Part shown: positions 38,837 to 47,568 of the stretch, in pieces
Numbering within the stretch: the first letter of the stretch is position 1
Layout: the number at the start of each line of letters is the position of its first letter
Source of the DNA: Burkholderia sp. FERM BP-3421
GTDB taxonomy: Bacteria; Pseudomonadota; Gammaproteobacteria; Burkholderiales; Burkholderiaceae
Assembly: GCF_028657905.1 (NCBI RefSeq)
Contig: NZ_CP117782.1
Coordinates: 744,001 to 808,000, forward strand
Direction of reading: 5' to 3'
DNA length: 64,000 nucleotides
Program-made: the position numbers and the translations under genes
Notes under the pieces: generated by a model
What the model was told of the DNA's origin: nothing
The model's database searches: none
What the model saw: the letters and a program-made list of their open reading frames with translations, nothing else

Positions 38837-38897
38837 GTGCGGCCGGCCAGGTGCGGCCGGCTAGGCGCGGCAGGCCAGGTGCGGCAGGCCAGGCGCG
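38835..38897. repeat. 14-bp tandem repeat, four and a half copies
   Basis: Units AGGTGCGGCCGGCC, AGGTGCGGCCGGCT, AGGCGCGGCAGGCC and AGGTGCGGCAGGCC run from 38835 to 38890, then AGGCGCG. The array starts inside the ratB stop codon and ends before the terminator. Copies differ by one or two bases. Confidence 0.8.
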
Positions 38898-38922
38898 CGC
38901 CGCCCGGCCGCCCGGATGGACG

Positions 38923-38957
38923 AAGGCCCCGCCGGCTTGCGCCGCGGGGCCTTTTTG
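38923..38957 (+). terminator. terminator after ratB
   Basis: AAGGCCCCGC (38923-38932) pairs with GCGGGGCCTT (38944-38953), followed by TTT. It serves the ratA-ratB unit and may also serve the converging EamA gene. Confidence 0.85.
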
Positions 38958-39011
38958 CTGAGGTCGCGCCGGGCCGGAGGCGACGCGTTTGTCTGACGAA
39001 TGGCGGCCGGC

Positions 39012-39980
39012 TCAGTGCGCGGGCAGATTCGCTTCGAGGCTGTCCGCCTCGCGGCACGCTTGATCGTGGCGGCGCACCGACGCGTACACGCCGGCGAGCA
39101 GCAGCGCGAGCGCGGCCAGCTCCAGCGCGCGCGGCAGGCGGTGGTCGTAAATGAACGCATAAAACAGCGCGAAGACGGTCTCGAACACGATCAACTGGCC
39201 GGACAGCGTGAGCGGCAGCCGCTTCGACGCGGCGTTCCAGAGCCCGTTGCCGAGCCAGGACGCGCCGATCGCGAGACCGAGATTCAGGACCCAGAACCAT
39301 TCCCAGCGCGCGGCGGGCAGCGGCGCCTGCACCGTGTGCGCGGGCAGCGCGAGGATCGCCAGCCAGAGCAGGCCGCCGACCAGCCCCGTGACGACGCCCC
39401 ACAGCACCGACCACTCGTTGCCGCTGAAATGCGGCTGGCGGCGCAGGTAGCGCGCGTTCGCGACCGCGTACCAGGTCCAGCTTGCAAGCGCGCCGGCCGC
39501 GCAGGCCATGCCGGCGAGCTTTTGCGCGAGCGTGGTCGCGTGCGCGGCTTCCGACGTGAACAGGTCGACGTTGATGCAGACGATGCCCGCGATCACGAGC
39601 GAGAGCGGCCCGGCGAGCCGCCGCAGCGGCACGGCGTCGTGGTCGCCGAGGCCCGCCAGCGTCACGGTGACGGGCAGCACGCCGATGATGAGCGAGGTGG
39701 GGGCGATGCCGATCAGGTGGACCGCGCCCGACAGCAGCATGTAGTAGGCGACGTTGCCGACCACGGCGAGCTGCACGAGCGCGACGAGATCGGTGCGGGT
39801 GAGGCGCGCGAGCAGGGCGCGCGCGTTCGGCAGCGCGACGGCGAGCGCGACCACGCCGTACATCGCGTAGCGCCCGGCGCTCAGCAGCAGCGGGGAGAAA
39901 TCGGCGAGCAGCCGGGGCACGAGGAACACCATGCCCCACAGGGCCCCCGCCAATACGCCATACACCACGCCGCGCTGCAT
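39012..39980 (-). CDS. EamA/DMT-family exporter
   Basis: 322-residue inner-membrane protein with ten predicted helices and two EamA repeats, starting MQRGVVYGVLAGALWGMVFL. In the second half, ASWTWYAVANARYLRR and WLGNGLWNAASKRLPLTLSG are typical. The start is ATG 39980: the same frame stays open through the antisense of guaB, but that part is not coding. Unrelated in sequence detail to the EamA gene at 1.1 kb. Substrate unknown. Confidence 0.8.
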   Translation of the reverse strand: MQRGVVYGVLAGALWGMVFLVPRLLADFSPLLLSAGRYAMYGVVALAVALPNARALLARLTRTDLVALVQLAVVGNVAYYMLLSGAVHLIGIAPTSLIIGVLPVTVTLAGLGDHDAVPLRRLAGPLSLVIAGIVCINVDLFTSEAAHATTLAQKLAGMACAAGALASWTWYAVANARYLRRQPHFSGNEWSVLWGVVTGLVGGLLWLAILALPAHTVQAPLPAARWEWFWVLNLGLAIGASWLGNGLWNAASKRLPLTLSGQLIVFETVFALFYAFIYDHRLPRALELAALALLLAGVYASVRRHDQACREADSLEANLPAH

Positions 39981-40205
39981 CGACCACTCCGCAAGAATCC
40001 ATTTCGAGCGCGCATGATAGCGGCGCGGTGGGCGGTCGTCTTGTCGAATCCTGCACTTTCGGACCTGGGCGAGCGGCGCCGGCGACCCGATGTTCGGCCG
40101 CGTTGCTCGCGCCCTGAAAACGAAACCCGAGCGAAAACGACCTGAAGCGCGGACCGAACGCGGCGCGGCCCCAGCATGAAAAATACCGCTAAGCCGTTGT
40201 TCGTG

Positions 40206-40236
40206 TTGTGAAATTCCGGCGCGCATCGCGTATAAT
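40206..40236 (+). promoter_or_regulatory. promoter of guaB
   Basis: A perfect TATAAT -10 lies at 40231-40236. TTGTGA at 40206-40211 is a candidate -35 at a long 19-base spacing. The start codon is 26 bases after the -10, so the leader is very short. The 282-bp gap from the divergent EamA gene holds nothing else recognisable. Confidence 0.6.
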
Positions 40237-40262
40237 TCGGTTTTGCGCCCATAGGATTTGCC

Positions 40263-41723
40263 ATGCGTCTGATCCAAAAAGCACTCACTTTCGATGACGT
40301 GCTCCTCGTCCCGGCGTTCTCCGACGTTCTGCCGCGCGACACCAGCCTCAAGACCCAGCTCACCCGCTCCATTTCCCTGAACATGCCGCTCGTGTCCGCC
40401 GCGATGGACACGGTCACCGAAGGTCGTCTCGCGATCGCGATGGCGCAGCAGGGCGGCGTGGGCATCGTCCACAAGAACCTGACGCCGGCCGAGCAGGCGC
40501 GCGAGGTCGCGAAGGTGAAGCGTTTCGAGTCGGGCGTGGTGCGTGATCCGATCACGGTGCCGCCGCAGATGAAGGTGCGCGACGTGATCGCGCTGTCGCG
40601 CCAGCACGGCATTTCCGGCTTCCCGGTGGTCGAAGGCGCGCAGCTCGTCGGCATCGTGACGAACCGTGACCTGCGTTTCGAGACCCGCCTCGACGAAGCC
40701 GTCCAGTCGATCATGACGCCGCGCGAGCGGCTCGTGACGGTCAAGGAAGGCACGCCGCTCGCTGAAGCGAAGGCGCTGATGCACAGCCACCGCCTCGAGC
40801 GCGTGCTGGTCGTGAACGACGCGTTCGAACTGCGCGGCCTGATGACCGTCAAGGACATCACGAAGCAGACCGAGCACCCGGACGCGTGCAAGGACGAACA
40901 CGGCAAGCTGCGCGTCGGCGCGGCGGTCGGCGTCGGTGCGGACAACGAGGAACGCGTCGAGCTGCTGGTGCAGGCGGGCGTCGACGTGATCGTCGTCGAT
41001 ACGGCGCACGGCCACAGCAAGGGCGTGCTCGAGCGCGTGCGCTGGGTCAAGCAGAATTTCCCGAAGGTCGAAGTGATCGGCGGCAACATCGCGACGGCCG
41101 CCGCCGCGAAGGCGCTCGTCGAGTACGGCGCGGACGGCGTGAAGGTCGGCATCGGCCCGGGCTCGATCTGCACGACGCGGATCGTGGCGGGCGTCGGCGT
41201 GCCGCAGATCAGCGCGATCGCGAACGTGTCGGCCGCGCTCAAGGGCACCGGCGTGCCGGTGATCGCCGACGGCGGGATCCGCTTCTCGGGCGACGTGTCG
41301 AAGGCGCTTGCCGCCGGCGCGAACGCGGTGATGATGGGCAGCATGTTCGCCGGCACGGAAGAATCGCCGGGAGACGTGTTCCTGTATCAAGGCCGCCAGT
41401 ACAAGTCGTACCGCGGCATGGGTTCCGTCGGCGCGATGAAGGACGGCGCGGCCGATCGCTACTTCCAGGACAACTCCGCGAACATCGACAAGCTCGTGCC
41501 GGAAGGCATCGAAGGGCGGGTCGCCTACAAGGGCTCCGTGAACGCGATCATCTTCCAGCTGATCGGCGGCGTGCGCGCGAGCATGGGTTACTGCGGCTGC
41601 AAGTCCATCGCCGAGTTGCACGACAAGGCCGAGTTCGTCGAGATCACCGCGGCCGGCATGCGCGAGTCGCACGTGCACGACGTGCAGATCACGAAGGAAG
41701 CGCCCAACTACCACGTGGACTGA
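40263..41723 (+). CDS. guaB: inosine-5'-monophosphate dehydrogenase
   Basis: Oxidises IMP to XMP, the rate-limiting step of GMP synthesis. It has 486 residues: a TIM barrel with an inserted CBS pair (about residues 95-205), the active-site C303 in GPGSICTTRIVAG, and the YRGMGSVGAM flap region. Its product feeds GuaA, encoded 0.7 kb downstream; a membrane-protein gene begins 5 bases after the stop. Confidence 0.97.
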   Translation: MRLIQKALTFDDVLLVPAFSDVLPRDTSLKTQLTRSISLNMPLVSAAMDTVTEGRLAIAMAQQGGVGIVHKNLTPAEQAREVAKVKRFESGVVRDPITVPPQMKVRDVIALSRQHGISGFPVVEGAQLVGIVTNRDLRFETRLDEAVQSIMTPRERLVTVKEGTPLAEAKALMHSHRLERVLVVNDAFELRGLMTVKDITKQTEHPDACKDEHGKLRVGAAVGVGADNEERVELLVQAGVDVIVVDTAHGHSKGVLERVRWVKQNFPKVEVIGGNIATAAAAKALVEYGADGVKVGIGPGSICTTRIVAGVGVPQISAIANVSAALKGTGVPVIADGGIRFSGDVSKALAAGANAVMMGSMFAGTEESPGDVFLYQGRQYKSYRGMGSVGAMKDGAADRYFQDNSANIDKLVPEGIEGRVAYKGSVNAIIFQLIGGVRASMGYCGCKSIAELHDKAEFVEITAAGMRESHVHDVQITKEAPNYHVD

Positions 41724-41728
41724 GCGCG

Positions 41729-42325
41729 ATGAAGCCGCTGCTGCGAGCCGTCCTGCTGGTCGATGCTCTGCTGCTTGCCGGGTTCGGCGCGCTGCTGCTG
41801 TTGAGCCCGTGGAAGTCGTTGTACGACGCGCTGCAGCTGGCGACCGTCGAGCCCGCCATGGTCGGGCAGGCGTTCGGCGTCGCGTTGCTCGGGCTCGCGT
41901 GGCTGTCGCTGCACGCGGCGGTCAACGGCGATCTCACGGCAGGCGTCGCGCGCGCGGTCGGCCATGTGAACTGGCTCACGGGCGTCGTGATGCTGGTCTG
42001 GCTGATCGGCTTGCGTACGCCGTCGCTGTCGGCGTTTGGCCAGATGGTGTCGGTGGGCGCTGCGGCGGTGCTGCTCGTGGTCGGGCTGGGCGGTGTGCGC
42101 CTGGCCGGGGCCGTGCGGCGTCGCGAGCGGGCCGCCGGCCCGGCCGCGAAGGGCGCCGATGCCCCGCGGCCTGCCGCGGAGCCGGAGGCGCCGCGCCTGA
42201 TCACCGCGCCCGGGCGCACCGAGCCCACGGCGGTTCCCGTGGCGGCAGCCGCCGGGTTCGGGCCGGCTTCGACCGAAGGCGGCGAGCCGCGCAGCGATGC
42301 GCCGCGGCCGCCGGTCCAGCCCTAG
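41729..42325 (+). CDS. small membrane protein of unknown function between guaB and guaA
   Basis: 198 residues. The first ~125 hold four hydrophobic helices (LLRAVLLVDALLLAGFGALLLL at the start, three more to LVVGLGGVRLAG), followed by a soluble Ala/Pro/Glu-rich tail without recognisable motifs. ATG 41729 is 5 bases past guaB, so it is almost certainly co-transcribed. I do not recognise the family. Nothing in it suggests a role in purine synthesis; the Pro/Ala tail could be disordered. Confidence 0.75.
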   Translation: MKPLLRAVLLVDALLLAGFGALLLLSPWKSLYDALQLATVEPAMVGQAFGVALLGLAWLSLHAAVNGDLTAGVARAVGHVNWLTGVVMLVWLIGLRTPSLSAFGQMVSVGAAAVLLVVGLGGVRLAGAVRRRERAAGPAAKGADAPRPAAEPEAPRLITAPGRTEPTAVPVAAAAGFGPASTEGGEPRSDAPRPPVQP

Positions 42326-42411
42326 TTGCGCGGGCCGTCCCGTTTCGTTTTTGATGCAGCGCCGTGTGCGCTGTTTTTCTTACCTGTTTGTTTTTCATCC
42401 CGTCCGCAGCC

Positions 42412-44031
42412 ATGCACGACAAAATCCTGATTCTCGACTTCGGTTCGCAAGTCACCCAACTGATCGCGCGGCGTGTCCGCGAGGCCCACGTCTACTGCGA
42501 AATTCATCCGAACGACGTGACCGACGAATTCGTGCGCGAGTTCGCGCCGAAGGCCGTGATCCTGTCCGGCAGCCATGCGAGCACCTATGAGGACCACCAG
42601 CTGCGCGCGCCGCAGGCGGTGTGGGATCTCGGCGTGCCGGTGCTCGGCATTTGCTACGGGATGCAGACGATGGCCGTGCAGCTCGGCGGCAAGGTCGAGT
42701 GGAGCGACCATCGCGAGTTCGGTTACGCGGAAGTGCGTGCGCACGGTCATACGCGCCTGCTCGACGGCATCGAGGATTTCGCCACGCCGGAAGGCCACGG
42801 CATGCTCAAGGTGTGGATGAGCCATGGCGACAAGGTCGGCGAGCTGCCGCCGGGCTTCAAGCTGATGGCATCGACGCCGAGCTGCCCGATCGCCGGGATG
42901 GCCGATGAAGCGCGCGGTTATTACGCGGTGCAGTTCCATCCGGAAGTCACGCACACGGTCAAGGGTCGCGCGCTGCTGGAGCGTTTCGTGCTCGATATCG
43001 CGGGTGCGAAGCCGGACTGGATCATGGGCGATCACATCGAGGAAGCGGTTGCGAAGATCCGCGAGCAGGTGGGCGGCGAGGAAGTGATTCTCGGCCTGTC
43101 GGGCGGGGTGGATTCGAGCGTCGCGGCCGCGCTGATTCATCGCGCGATTGGCGATCAGCTGACCTGTGTGTTCGTGGATCACGGGTTGCTGCGGTTGAAT
43201 GAAGGGCAGATGGTGCTCGATATGTTCGAGGGGCGTTTGCATGCGAAGGTCGTGCATGTGAATGCGTCCGAGCAGTTCCTCGGGCATCTGGCCGGGGTGA
43301 CCGATCCGGAGGCGAAGCGCAAGATCATCGGGCGCGAGTTCGTTGAAGTGTTCCAGGCGGAAGCGAAGAAGCTGAGCAATGCGAAGTGGCTCGCGCAGGG
43401 CACGATCTATCCGGATGTCATCGAATCGGGCGGCGCGAAGACCAAGAAGGCGACGACGATCAAGAGCCACCACAATGTCGGCGGCTTGCCGGAGACGCTC
43501 GGGTTGAAGCTGCTGGAACCGCTGCGCGATCTGTTCAAGGATGAAGTGCGTGAGCTGGGTGTCGCGCTCGGGCTGCCGGAAGAGATGGTGTATCGCCATC
43601 CGTTCCCGGGGCCGGGCCTGGGCGTGCGGATTCTCGGTGAGGTGAAGCACGAGTACGCGGAGCTGCTGCGTCGCGCGGATGCGATCTTCATCGAGGAACT
43701 GCGCAATACGATCGCCACCGAGCAGGATGCGGCGGCCGGGCTGTGCGAGGCAGGGCAGGTCGGGAAGAGCTGGTATGCGCTGACGAGCCAGGCCTTTGCC
43801 GTGTTCCTGCCGGTGAAGTCGGTGGGGGTGATGGGGGATGGGCGCACGTATGACTACGTGGCCGCGCTGCGCGCGGTGCAGACCACCGACTTCATGACCG
43901 CGCATTGGGCGCATCTGCCGTACTCGCTGCTGGGCCGGGCGTCGAACCGGATCATCAATGAAGTGCGCGGGATCAATCGGGTCGTTTATGACGTGTCGGG
44001 GAAGCCGCCGGCGACGATTGAGTGGGAGTGA
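42412..44031 (+). CDS. guaA: GMP synthase (glutamine-hydrolysing)
   Basis: Aminates XMP to GMP. It has 539 residues: a class I glutamine amidotransferase domain with nucleophile C81 (VLGICYGMQTMA) and the His/Glu of VQFHPEVTHT, then the ATP pyrophosphatase domain (GLSGGVDSSVAAAL) and the C-terminal dimerisation domain ending NEVRGINRVVYDVSGKPPATIEWE. ATG 42412 (MHDKILILDFGSQ) is the family start. The 3' half uses noticeably more T-ending codons (GAT, ATT, TTG) than the 5' half. Confidence 0.97.
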   Translation: MHDKILILDFGSQVTQLIARRVREAHVYCEIHPNDVTDEFVREFAPKAVILSGSHASTYEDHQLRAPQAVWDLGVPVLGICYGMQTMAVQLGGKVEWSDHREFGYAEVRAHGHTRLLDGIEDFATPEGHGMLKVWMSHGDKVGELPPGFKLMASTPSCPIAGMADEARGYYAVQFHPEVTHTVKGRALLERFVLDIAGAKPDWIMGDHIEEAVAKIREQVGGEEVILGLSGGVDSSVAAALIHRAIGDQLTCVFVDHGLLRLNEGQMVLDMFEGRLHAKVVHVNASEQFLGHLAGVTDPEAKRKIIGREFVEVFQAEAKKLSNAKWLAQGTIYPDVIESGGAKTKKATTIKSHHNVGGLPETLGLKLLEPLRDLFKDEVRELGVALGLPEEMVYRHPFPGPGLGVRILGEVKHEYAELLRRADAIFIEELRNTIATEQDAAAGLCEAGQVGKSWYALTSQAFAVFLPVKSVGVMGDGRTYDYVAALRAVQTTDFMTAHWAHLPYSLLGRASNRIINEVRGINRVVYDVSGKPPATIEWE

Positions 44032-44100
44032 TCGTCCCATCGCTCATATTGGTTCCGATTGCTGGATGATCGAACCAAATATTCAATCGAATTGATGTAA

Positions 44101-44156
44101 ATTCCGGATCGTAAATGCGAATGACGATCTTGGTGGTTTCGAGTTCGATCCGGAAT
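44101..44156. repeat. 11-bp inverted repeat in the guaA-helicase spacer
   Basis: ATTCCGGATCG (44101-44111) and CGATCCGGAAT (44146-44156) are exact inverted copies separated by 34 bases. Possibly regulatory or a remnant end of a mobile element. Confidence 0.5.
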
Positions 44157-44174
44157 GTTTGACTGCACGATAAC

Positions 44175-44211
44175 GGGAAAATGGGCGAGACGGCGTCTCG
44201 TCCATTTTTCC
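44175..44211. terminator. long hairpin, possible guaA terminator
   Basis: GGGAAAATGGGCGAGAC (44175-44191) pairs, with one mismatch and a near-symmetric A/T end, with GTCTCGTCCATTTTTCC (44195-44211) across a 3-base loop. It lies 145 bases past guaA. Confidence 0.55.
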
Positions 44212-44551
44212 GCTTCTGGCTTCGTTAGTTCTCTATCCGGGCGAGACCCGCATATCGGTCCTGTTTCCAGCGCGAGCCCGTTGACCCGATGCGTCGCAGC
44301 CCCGCTGCTACGATTCTGCATGTCCCTTTCGATCGCGGCGGCGAGTAAGTCGCGATATCCCTGAAGTGAATAAATCCCATTGATACGGTTGTCGGAACAC
44401 CGACAGGGCCGGCCTTTTCCGAAGGTGGCGGATGCCCTGCTTGTCGTGTCAAGACGAGACACCCGGCCACAAGCCTTTTACCCTGCGCGACGTTTACAAT
44501 GGAAAACACATGATGTTTTTATGCTTCGAATAATGCGTGCATAAGGATCAT

Positions 44552-47260
44552 ATGATTTCCATTTACGTGGATGACGAGGATAGAACTCGGCAAATCGTCG
44601 ACTGGACGATGCGCTTCAATTCCAAGGGCGGCGAGTTGACGCTGACTTGCCATTTTCGTTCCGGCAAGACGTTTAGCCGCCCGATCGACAATTGCCGGAT
44701 TGAGCCCACCGAGGTGGTGCAGCAAAAGCTGTTGTCTAAAAAGGGCGGCGTGTCGTTCGGCCCCATCGACCAGGCGGTGATCTATGGCGGAAAGTACGCC
44801 GCTGTCCAGTATCGAGGACAGCCGAAGGTCTACCTGATGAGCGCGGACGAAATAACCTTCAGCGTGGAGACGGAACTGAAGGACAGCGAGCTATTCCACT
44901 ATTTCCTCGACGTGGCCAACGCTCGGATCGAGCAGGCCAATTCGAAAGACAAGAAGGCGATTGCCGAGAACGTTCTGAATCAAATGCGCAAGATCGTTCC
45001 ACATGAGGACACTGCGCTGCACGCCTACTGCACGGGCCGGAATCGGGCGCGTGATCCTGCCGGGGGCTTCATTTACCCGTTCGGCGTCAACGCAAGCCAG
45101 CTCAAAGCGGTGGAGCGGGCCTTTTCCTCGCAGATCAGCCTGATCGAAGGCCCTCCGGGAACCGGCAAGACACAGACGATATTGAACATCGTCGCCAACA
45201 TCGTGTTGCGCGGAAGCACCGTGGCCATCGTGTCCAACAACAACGCGGCCGTCGGAAACGTTTACGAAAAGCTCGGCAAGGCCGGGTTGGATTACGTGGT
45301 TGCCAGGCTGGGGAGCGTGGACAATCGAGCCGAGTTCTTCGATGAGCTGCCCGCCGTGCCGTCGGACGCCATCGAGCCCGGGCCGGGTATGGCGCGCCTT
45401 CAAGACGTCCTGCAGCGTCTCAAGCAATATCTTGAGGCCCAGAACACGGCAGCGCGGCTTCAGGCCGAGATCGACGAACTGCACATCGAGCGGCGCTATC
45501 TGCAGCAATGGCAGCGTGAAAACGGCGTGGCGTCACCGGTCTCACTGGACAAGTACAGATTGTCCCCCCGGAAGTCCTCGGATCTGATGGCTTACCTGTC
45601 CCATCTTGCCGAGCGTCGCGTCACGCTCAAGGACAGAATCGAGCTGTTGCTCAATTTCAGGGTCCTGCGCGTGAAACCCTTCGACGATTGGGAAAAGCGC
45701 AAGTCCGTCATCTACGCGTTGCAACTCCACTACTACGAGAAGGCAGTGCTGGACAGGGAGTCGGCCCTTGCGGCGCATCGGGAGGCGCTGGCGGCCGGCA
45801 ACGTCGATGCATTGCTCGATGAACTTGTCAGTGGATCGATGGCGCATTTCAAAAGCCATCTCCAACGACATGTTGCGCATCAGGAGGGATTCGATGCGCA
45901 GAACTATCGCCGTCAGTTCGACGCCTTTGTGAAGCGCTTCCCGATTATCGGCAGCAGCACCCATTCCATCGTCAATTCGATCGGAGCAAACGTGCTCCTC
46001 GACTATGTCATCGTCGACGAGGCTTCGCAGCAGGACATCGTTCCAGGGATCCTGGCGCTGGGCTGCGCACGCAATCTGATCATTGTCGGCGACAGGAAGC
46101 AGCTTCCGCATATTCCGGCGAATCTCGGCATCGGTGCGCCCGCCCAGTTCTACGATTGCGATCGGTACAGCCTGCTCGACTCATGCATCGGCGTTTTCGG
46201 GCAGGCGCTCCCGGTAACGCTGCTGAAAGAGCATTACCGCTGCCACCCGAGAATCATCCAGTTCTGCAACCAGCAGTTTTACGACAATCAGTTGGTTCCG
46301 ATGACGCAGGATGCCGGCGAGACCTCGCTGAAGCTGATCGTCACCAGCAAGGGAAACCACACGCGCAACAACGCGAATCGCAGAGAACTCGATTCATTGC
46401 TCGAAACGCTCAAGTGGGATGGCGAGCGTGACTGGGATCCGGCGCACGGCAGGGGCTTCATCGCGCCTTACAACGCTCAGGTCGCGCTTTCCCGTGCGCA
46501 CCTGCCTGACGATTTCGTGAAGGACACCGTGCACAAGTTTCAGGGCCGGGAGTGCGAGGAAATCGTCTTTTCCACGGTGCTCGACAAAAAGCACGGCAGC
46601 CAACAACGCTTGAGCTTCGTGGACGATCCTCACCTGGTCAACGTGGCGGTATCGCGGGCCAAGCACGCATTCACACTCGTAACGGGCGATGACGTCTTTG
46701 CCGAGAACAATCAGCACATCGCCGCGCTGGTGCGCTATATCGAATACTACGCGGACGACAGGCAGATTCATCGTGCGCCCGTCGTGTCGGCTTTCGATCT
46801 GCTCTACAAGGAATACGATCAATCCTTGGAGCGACTCAACGCAAGGCTGCGATCGAGCGATTCGCGCTACAAGTCGGAACAGATCGTGGCGCAAATACTG
46901 CGGGATACGTTGTCCCTTGATACGTATCGATCGATCACGTTCTATTCCCAGATCGCCTTGATCCAGGTGGTTTCATCGACAGACGAGGCATTCACGTCTC
47001 AGGAGCGCGATTTCATGCGAAATCGCGCCAGCTGCGATTTTGTGCTGTATTTCAAGGTGGGGAAGGTGCCGCTGGGCGTGATCGAAGTGGATGGAGGCTC
47101 CCATGACCAAGCACCACAGGCGAGGCGGGATGCATTGAAGGACAGCATCCTGGGAAAAGGCGAAATCCCCTTGTTGAGGTTGAAGACCGTCGAGAGCCAC
47201 ATCGAGGAAAAGATTGCGGCCTTTCTATCTCAGTGGGTGAGCAACGGATCGAGCGCCTGA
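44552..47260 (+). CDS. SF1 (DNA2/UPF1-like) helicase fused to a DUF2726 nuclease-like domain
   Basis: 902 residues. Helicase motifs in order: Walker A GPPGTGKT (200-207), Walker B DEAS (489-492), GDRKQLP (513-519), HYRCHP (561-566), VHKFQGRE (660-667) and VAVSRAKH (698-705). This set places it in superfamily 1B with DNA2/UPF1-type enzymes. The last ~130 residues match DUF2726, a restriction-endonuclease-like domain: D829, then E845-V-D847 in GVIEVDGGSH, and IPLLRLKT. The N-terminal ~150 residues are not recognised. ATG 44552 is preferred over GTG 44537 because AAGGA sits at correct spacing. Codon use is less GC-biased than the neighbours, suggesting acquisition. Helicase-nuclease fusions of this kind are common in defence islands, so an antiphage or plasmid role is plausible but unproven. 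Confidence 0.85.
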   Translation: MISIYVDDEDRTRQIVDWTMRFNSKGGELTLTCHFRSGKTFSRPIDNCRIEPTEVVQQKLLSKKGGVSFGPIDQAVIYGGKYAAVQYRGQPKVYLMSADEITFSVETELKDSELFHYFLDVANARIEQANSKDKKAIAENVLNQMRKIVPHEDTALHAYCTGRNRARDPAGGFIYPFGVNASQLKAVERAFSSQISLIEGPPGTGKTQTILNIVANIVLRGSTVAIVSNNNAAVGNVYEKLGKAGLDYVVARLGSVDNRAEFFDELPAVPSDAIEPGPGMARLQDVLQRLKQYLEAQNTAARLQAEIDELHIERRYLQQWQRENGVASPVSLDKYRLSPRKSSDLMAYLSHLAERRVTLKDRIELLLNFRVLRVKPFDDWEKRKSVIYALQLHYYEKAVLDRESALAAHREALAAGNVDALLDELVSGSMAHFKSHLQRHVAHQEGFDAQNYRRQFDAFVKRFPIIGSSTHSIVNSIGANVLLDYVIVDEASQQDIVPGILALGCARNLIIVGDRKQLPHIPANLGIGAPAQFYDCDRYSLLDSCIGVFGQALPVTLLKEHYRCHPRIIQFCNQQFYDNQLVPMTQDAGETSLKLIVTSKGNHTRNNANRRELDSLLETLKWDGERDWDPAHGRGFIAPYNAQVALSRAHLPDDFVKDTVHKFQGRECEEIVFSTVLDKKHGSQQRLSFVDDPHLVNVAVSRAKHAFTLVTGDDVFAENNQHIAALVRYIEYYADDRQIHRAPVVSAFDLLYKEYDQSLERLNARLRSSDSRYKSEQIVAQILRDTLSLDTYRSITFYSQIALIQVVSSTDEAFTSQERDFMRNRASCDFVLYFKVGKVPLGVIEVDGGSHDQAPQARRDALKDSILGKGEIPLLRLKTVESHIEEKIAAFLSQWVSNGSSA

Positions 47261-47568
47261 CGGAAGACGGGGAGCGCGCTCACCTCGACAGGCGCGGTTT
47301 CCGCGAATCGCCAAGCCGCCGCGTTGCCTGCCGCACCGGCGTGATATTCCCGATGACGTCGTTTCCATGCGACCTCGCGAACACGGGATAGAGCCCGATG
47401 CCATTGGGTCCCGTTGATTCATCGTATGACGCTTTTTAAGGGTTATACGTCCTTTGAGTCATTCACCTCAAGTTCCATAATTTGCTCACGAAATCAAGCC
47501 GGGCCACGCGCCGCCGCGCGTTGAATCCCCGGCTTGATCCCTTGCGACGCAGAGAAAGGAACATGAAC
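47261..47568. other. 308-bp gene-free gap between the helicase and SDR genes
   Basis: Small open frames here have no ribosome site or recognisable product. The gap carries the promoter-like pair at 47454-47481 and an A/T-rich stretch around 47425-47485. No terminator hairpin after the helicase is obvious. Confidence 0.5.
47454..47481 (+). promoter_or_regulatory. possible promoter of the SDR/DJ-1 cluster
   Basis: TTGAGT at 47454-47459 and CATAAT at 47476-47481 are 16 bases apart, about 85 bases before the SDR start, in a locally A/T-rich stretch. Confidence 0.45.

Larger units (their letters stand above)
44032..44551. other. 520-bp gene-free spacer, lower GC, with inverted repeats
   Basis: No convincing gene. 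The stretch is visibly richer in A/T than the flanks and holds an 11-bp inverted repeat (44101/44146) and a 17-bp hairpin (44175-44211). It marks the boundary between the conserved guaBA region and the accessory block. No tRNA, integrase or direct-repeat attachment site could be recognised. Confidence 0.6.

Noticed and set aside
39012..41714. 900-residue minus-strand frame running through guaB into the EamA gene
   Set aside because: Only the last 322 codons (from ATG 39980) look like a protein; the rest is antisense to guaB and intergenic DNA.
44360..44510. Possible tRNA or attachment site upstream of the helicase
   Set aside because: Short stems exist (for example around 44390-44405 and 44440-44460), but no acceptor/T-loop pattern, CCA context, integrase or flanking direct repeat could be found.
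47225..47422. 65-residue minus-strand frame in the gap after the helicase
   Set aside because: No ribosome site, Arg-rich composition typical of random GC-rich frames, and it overlaps the helicase end.
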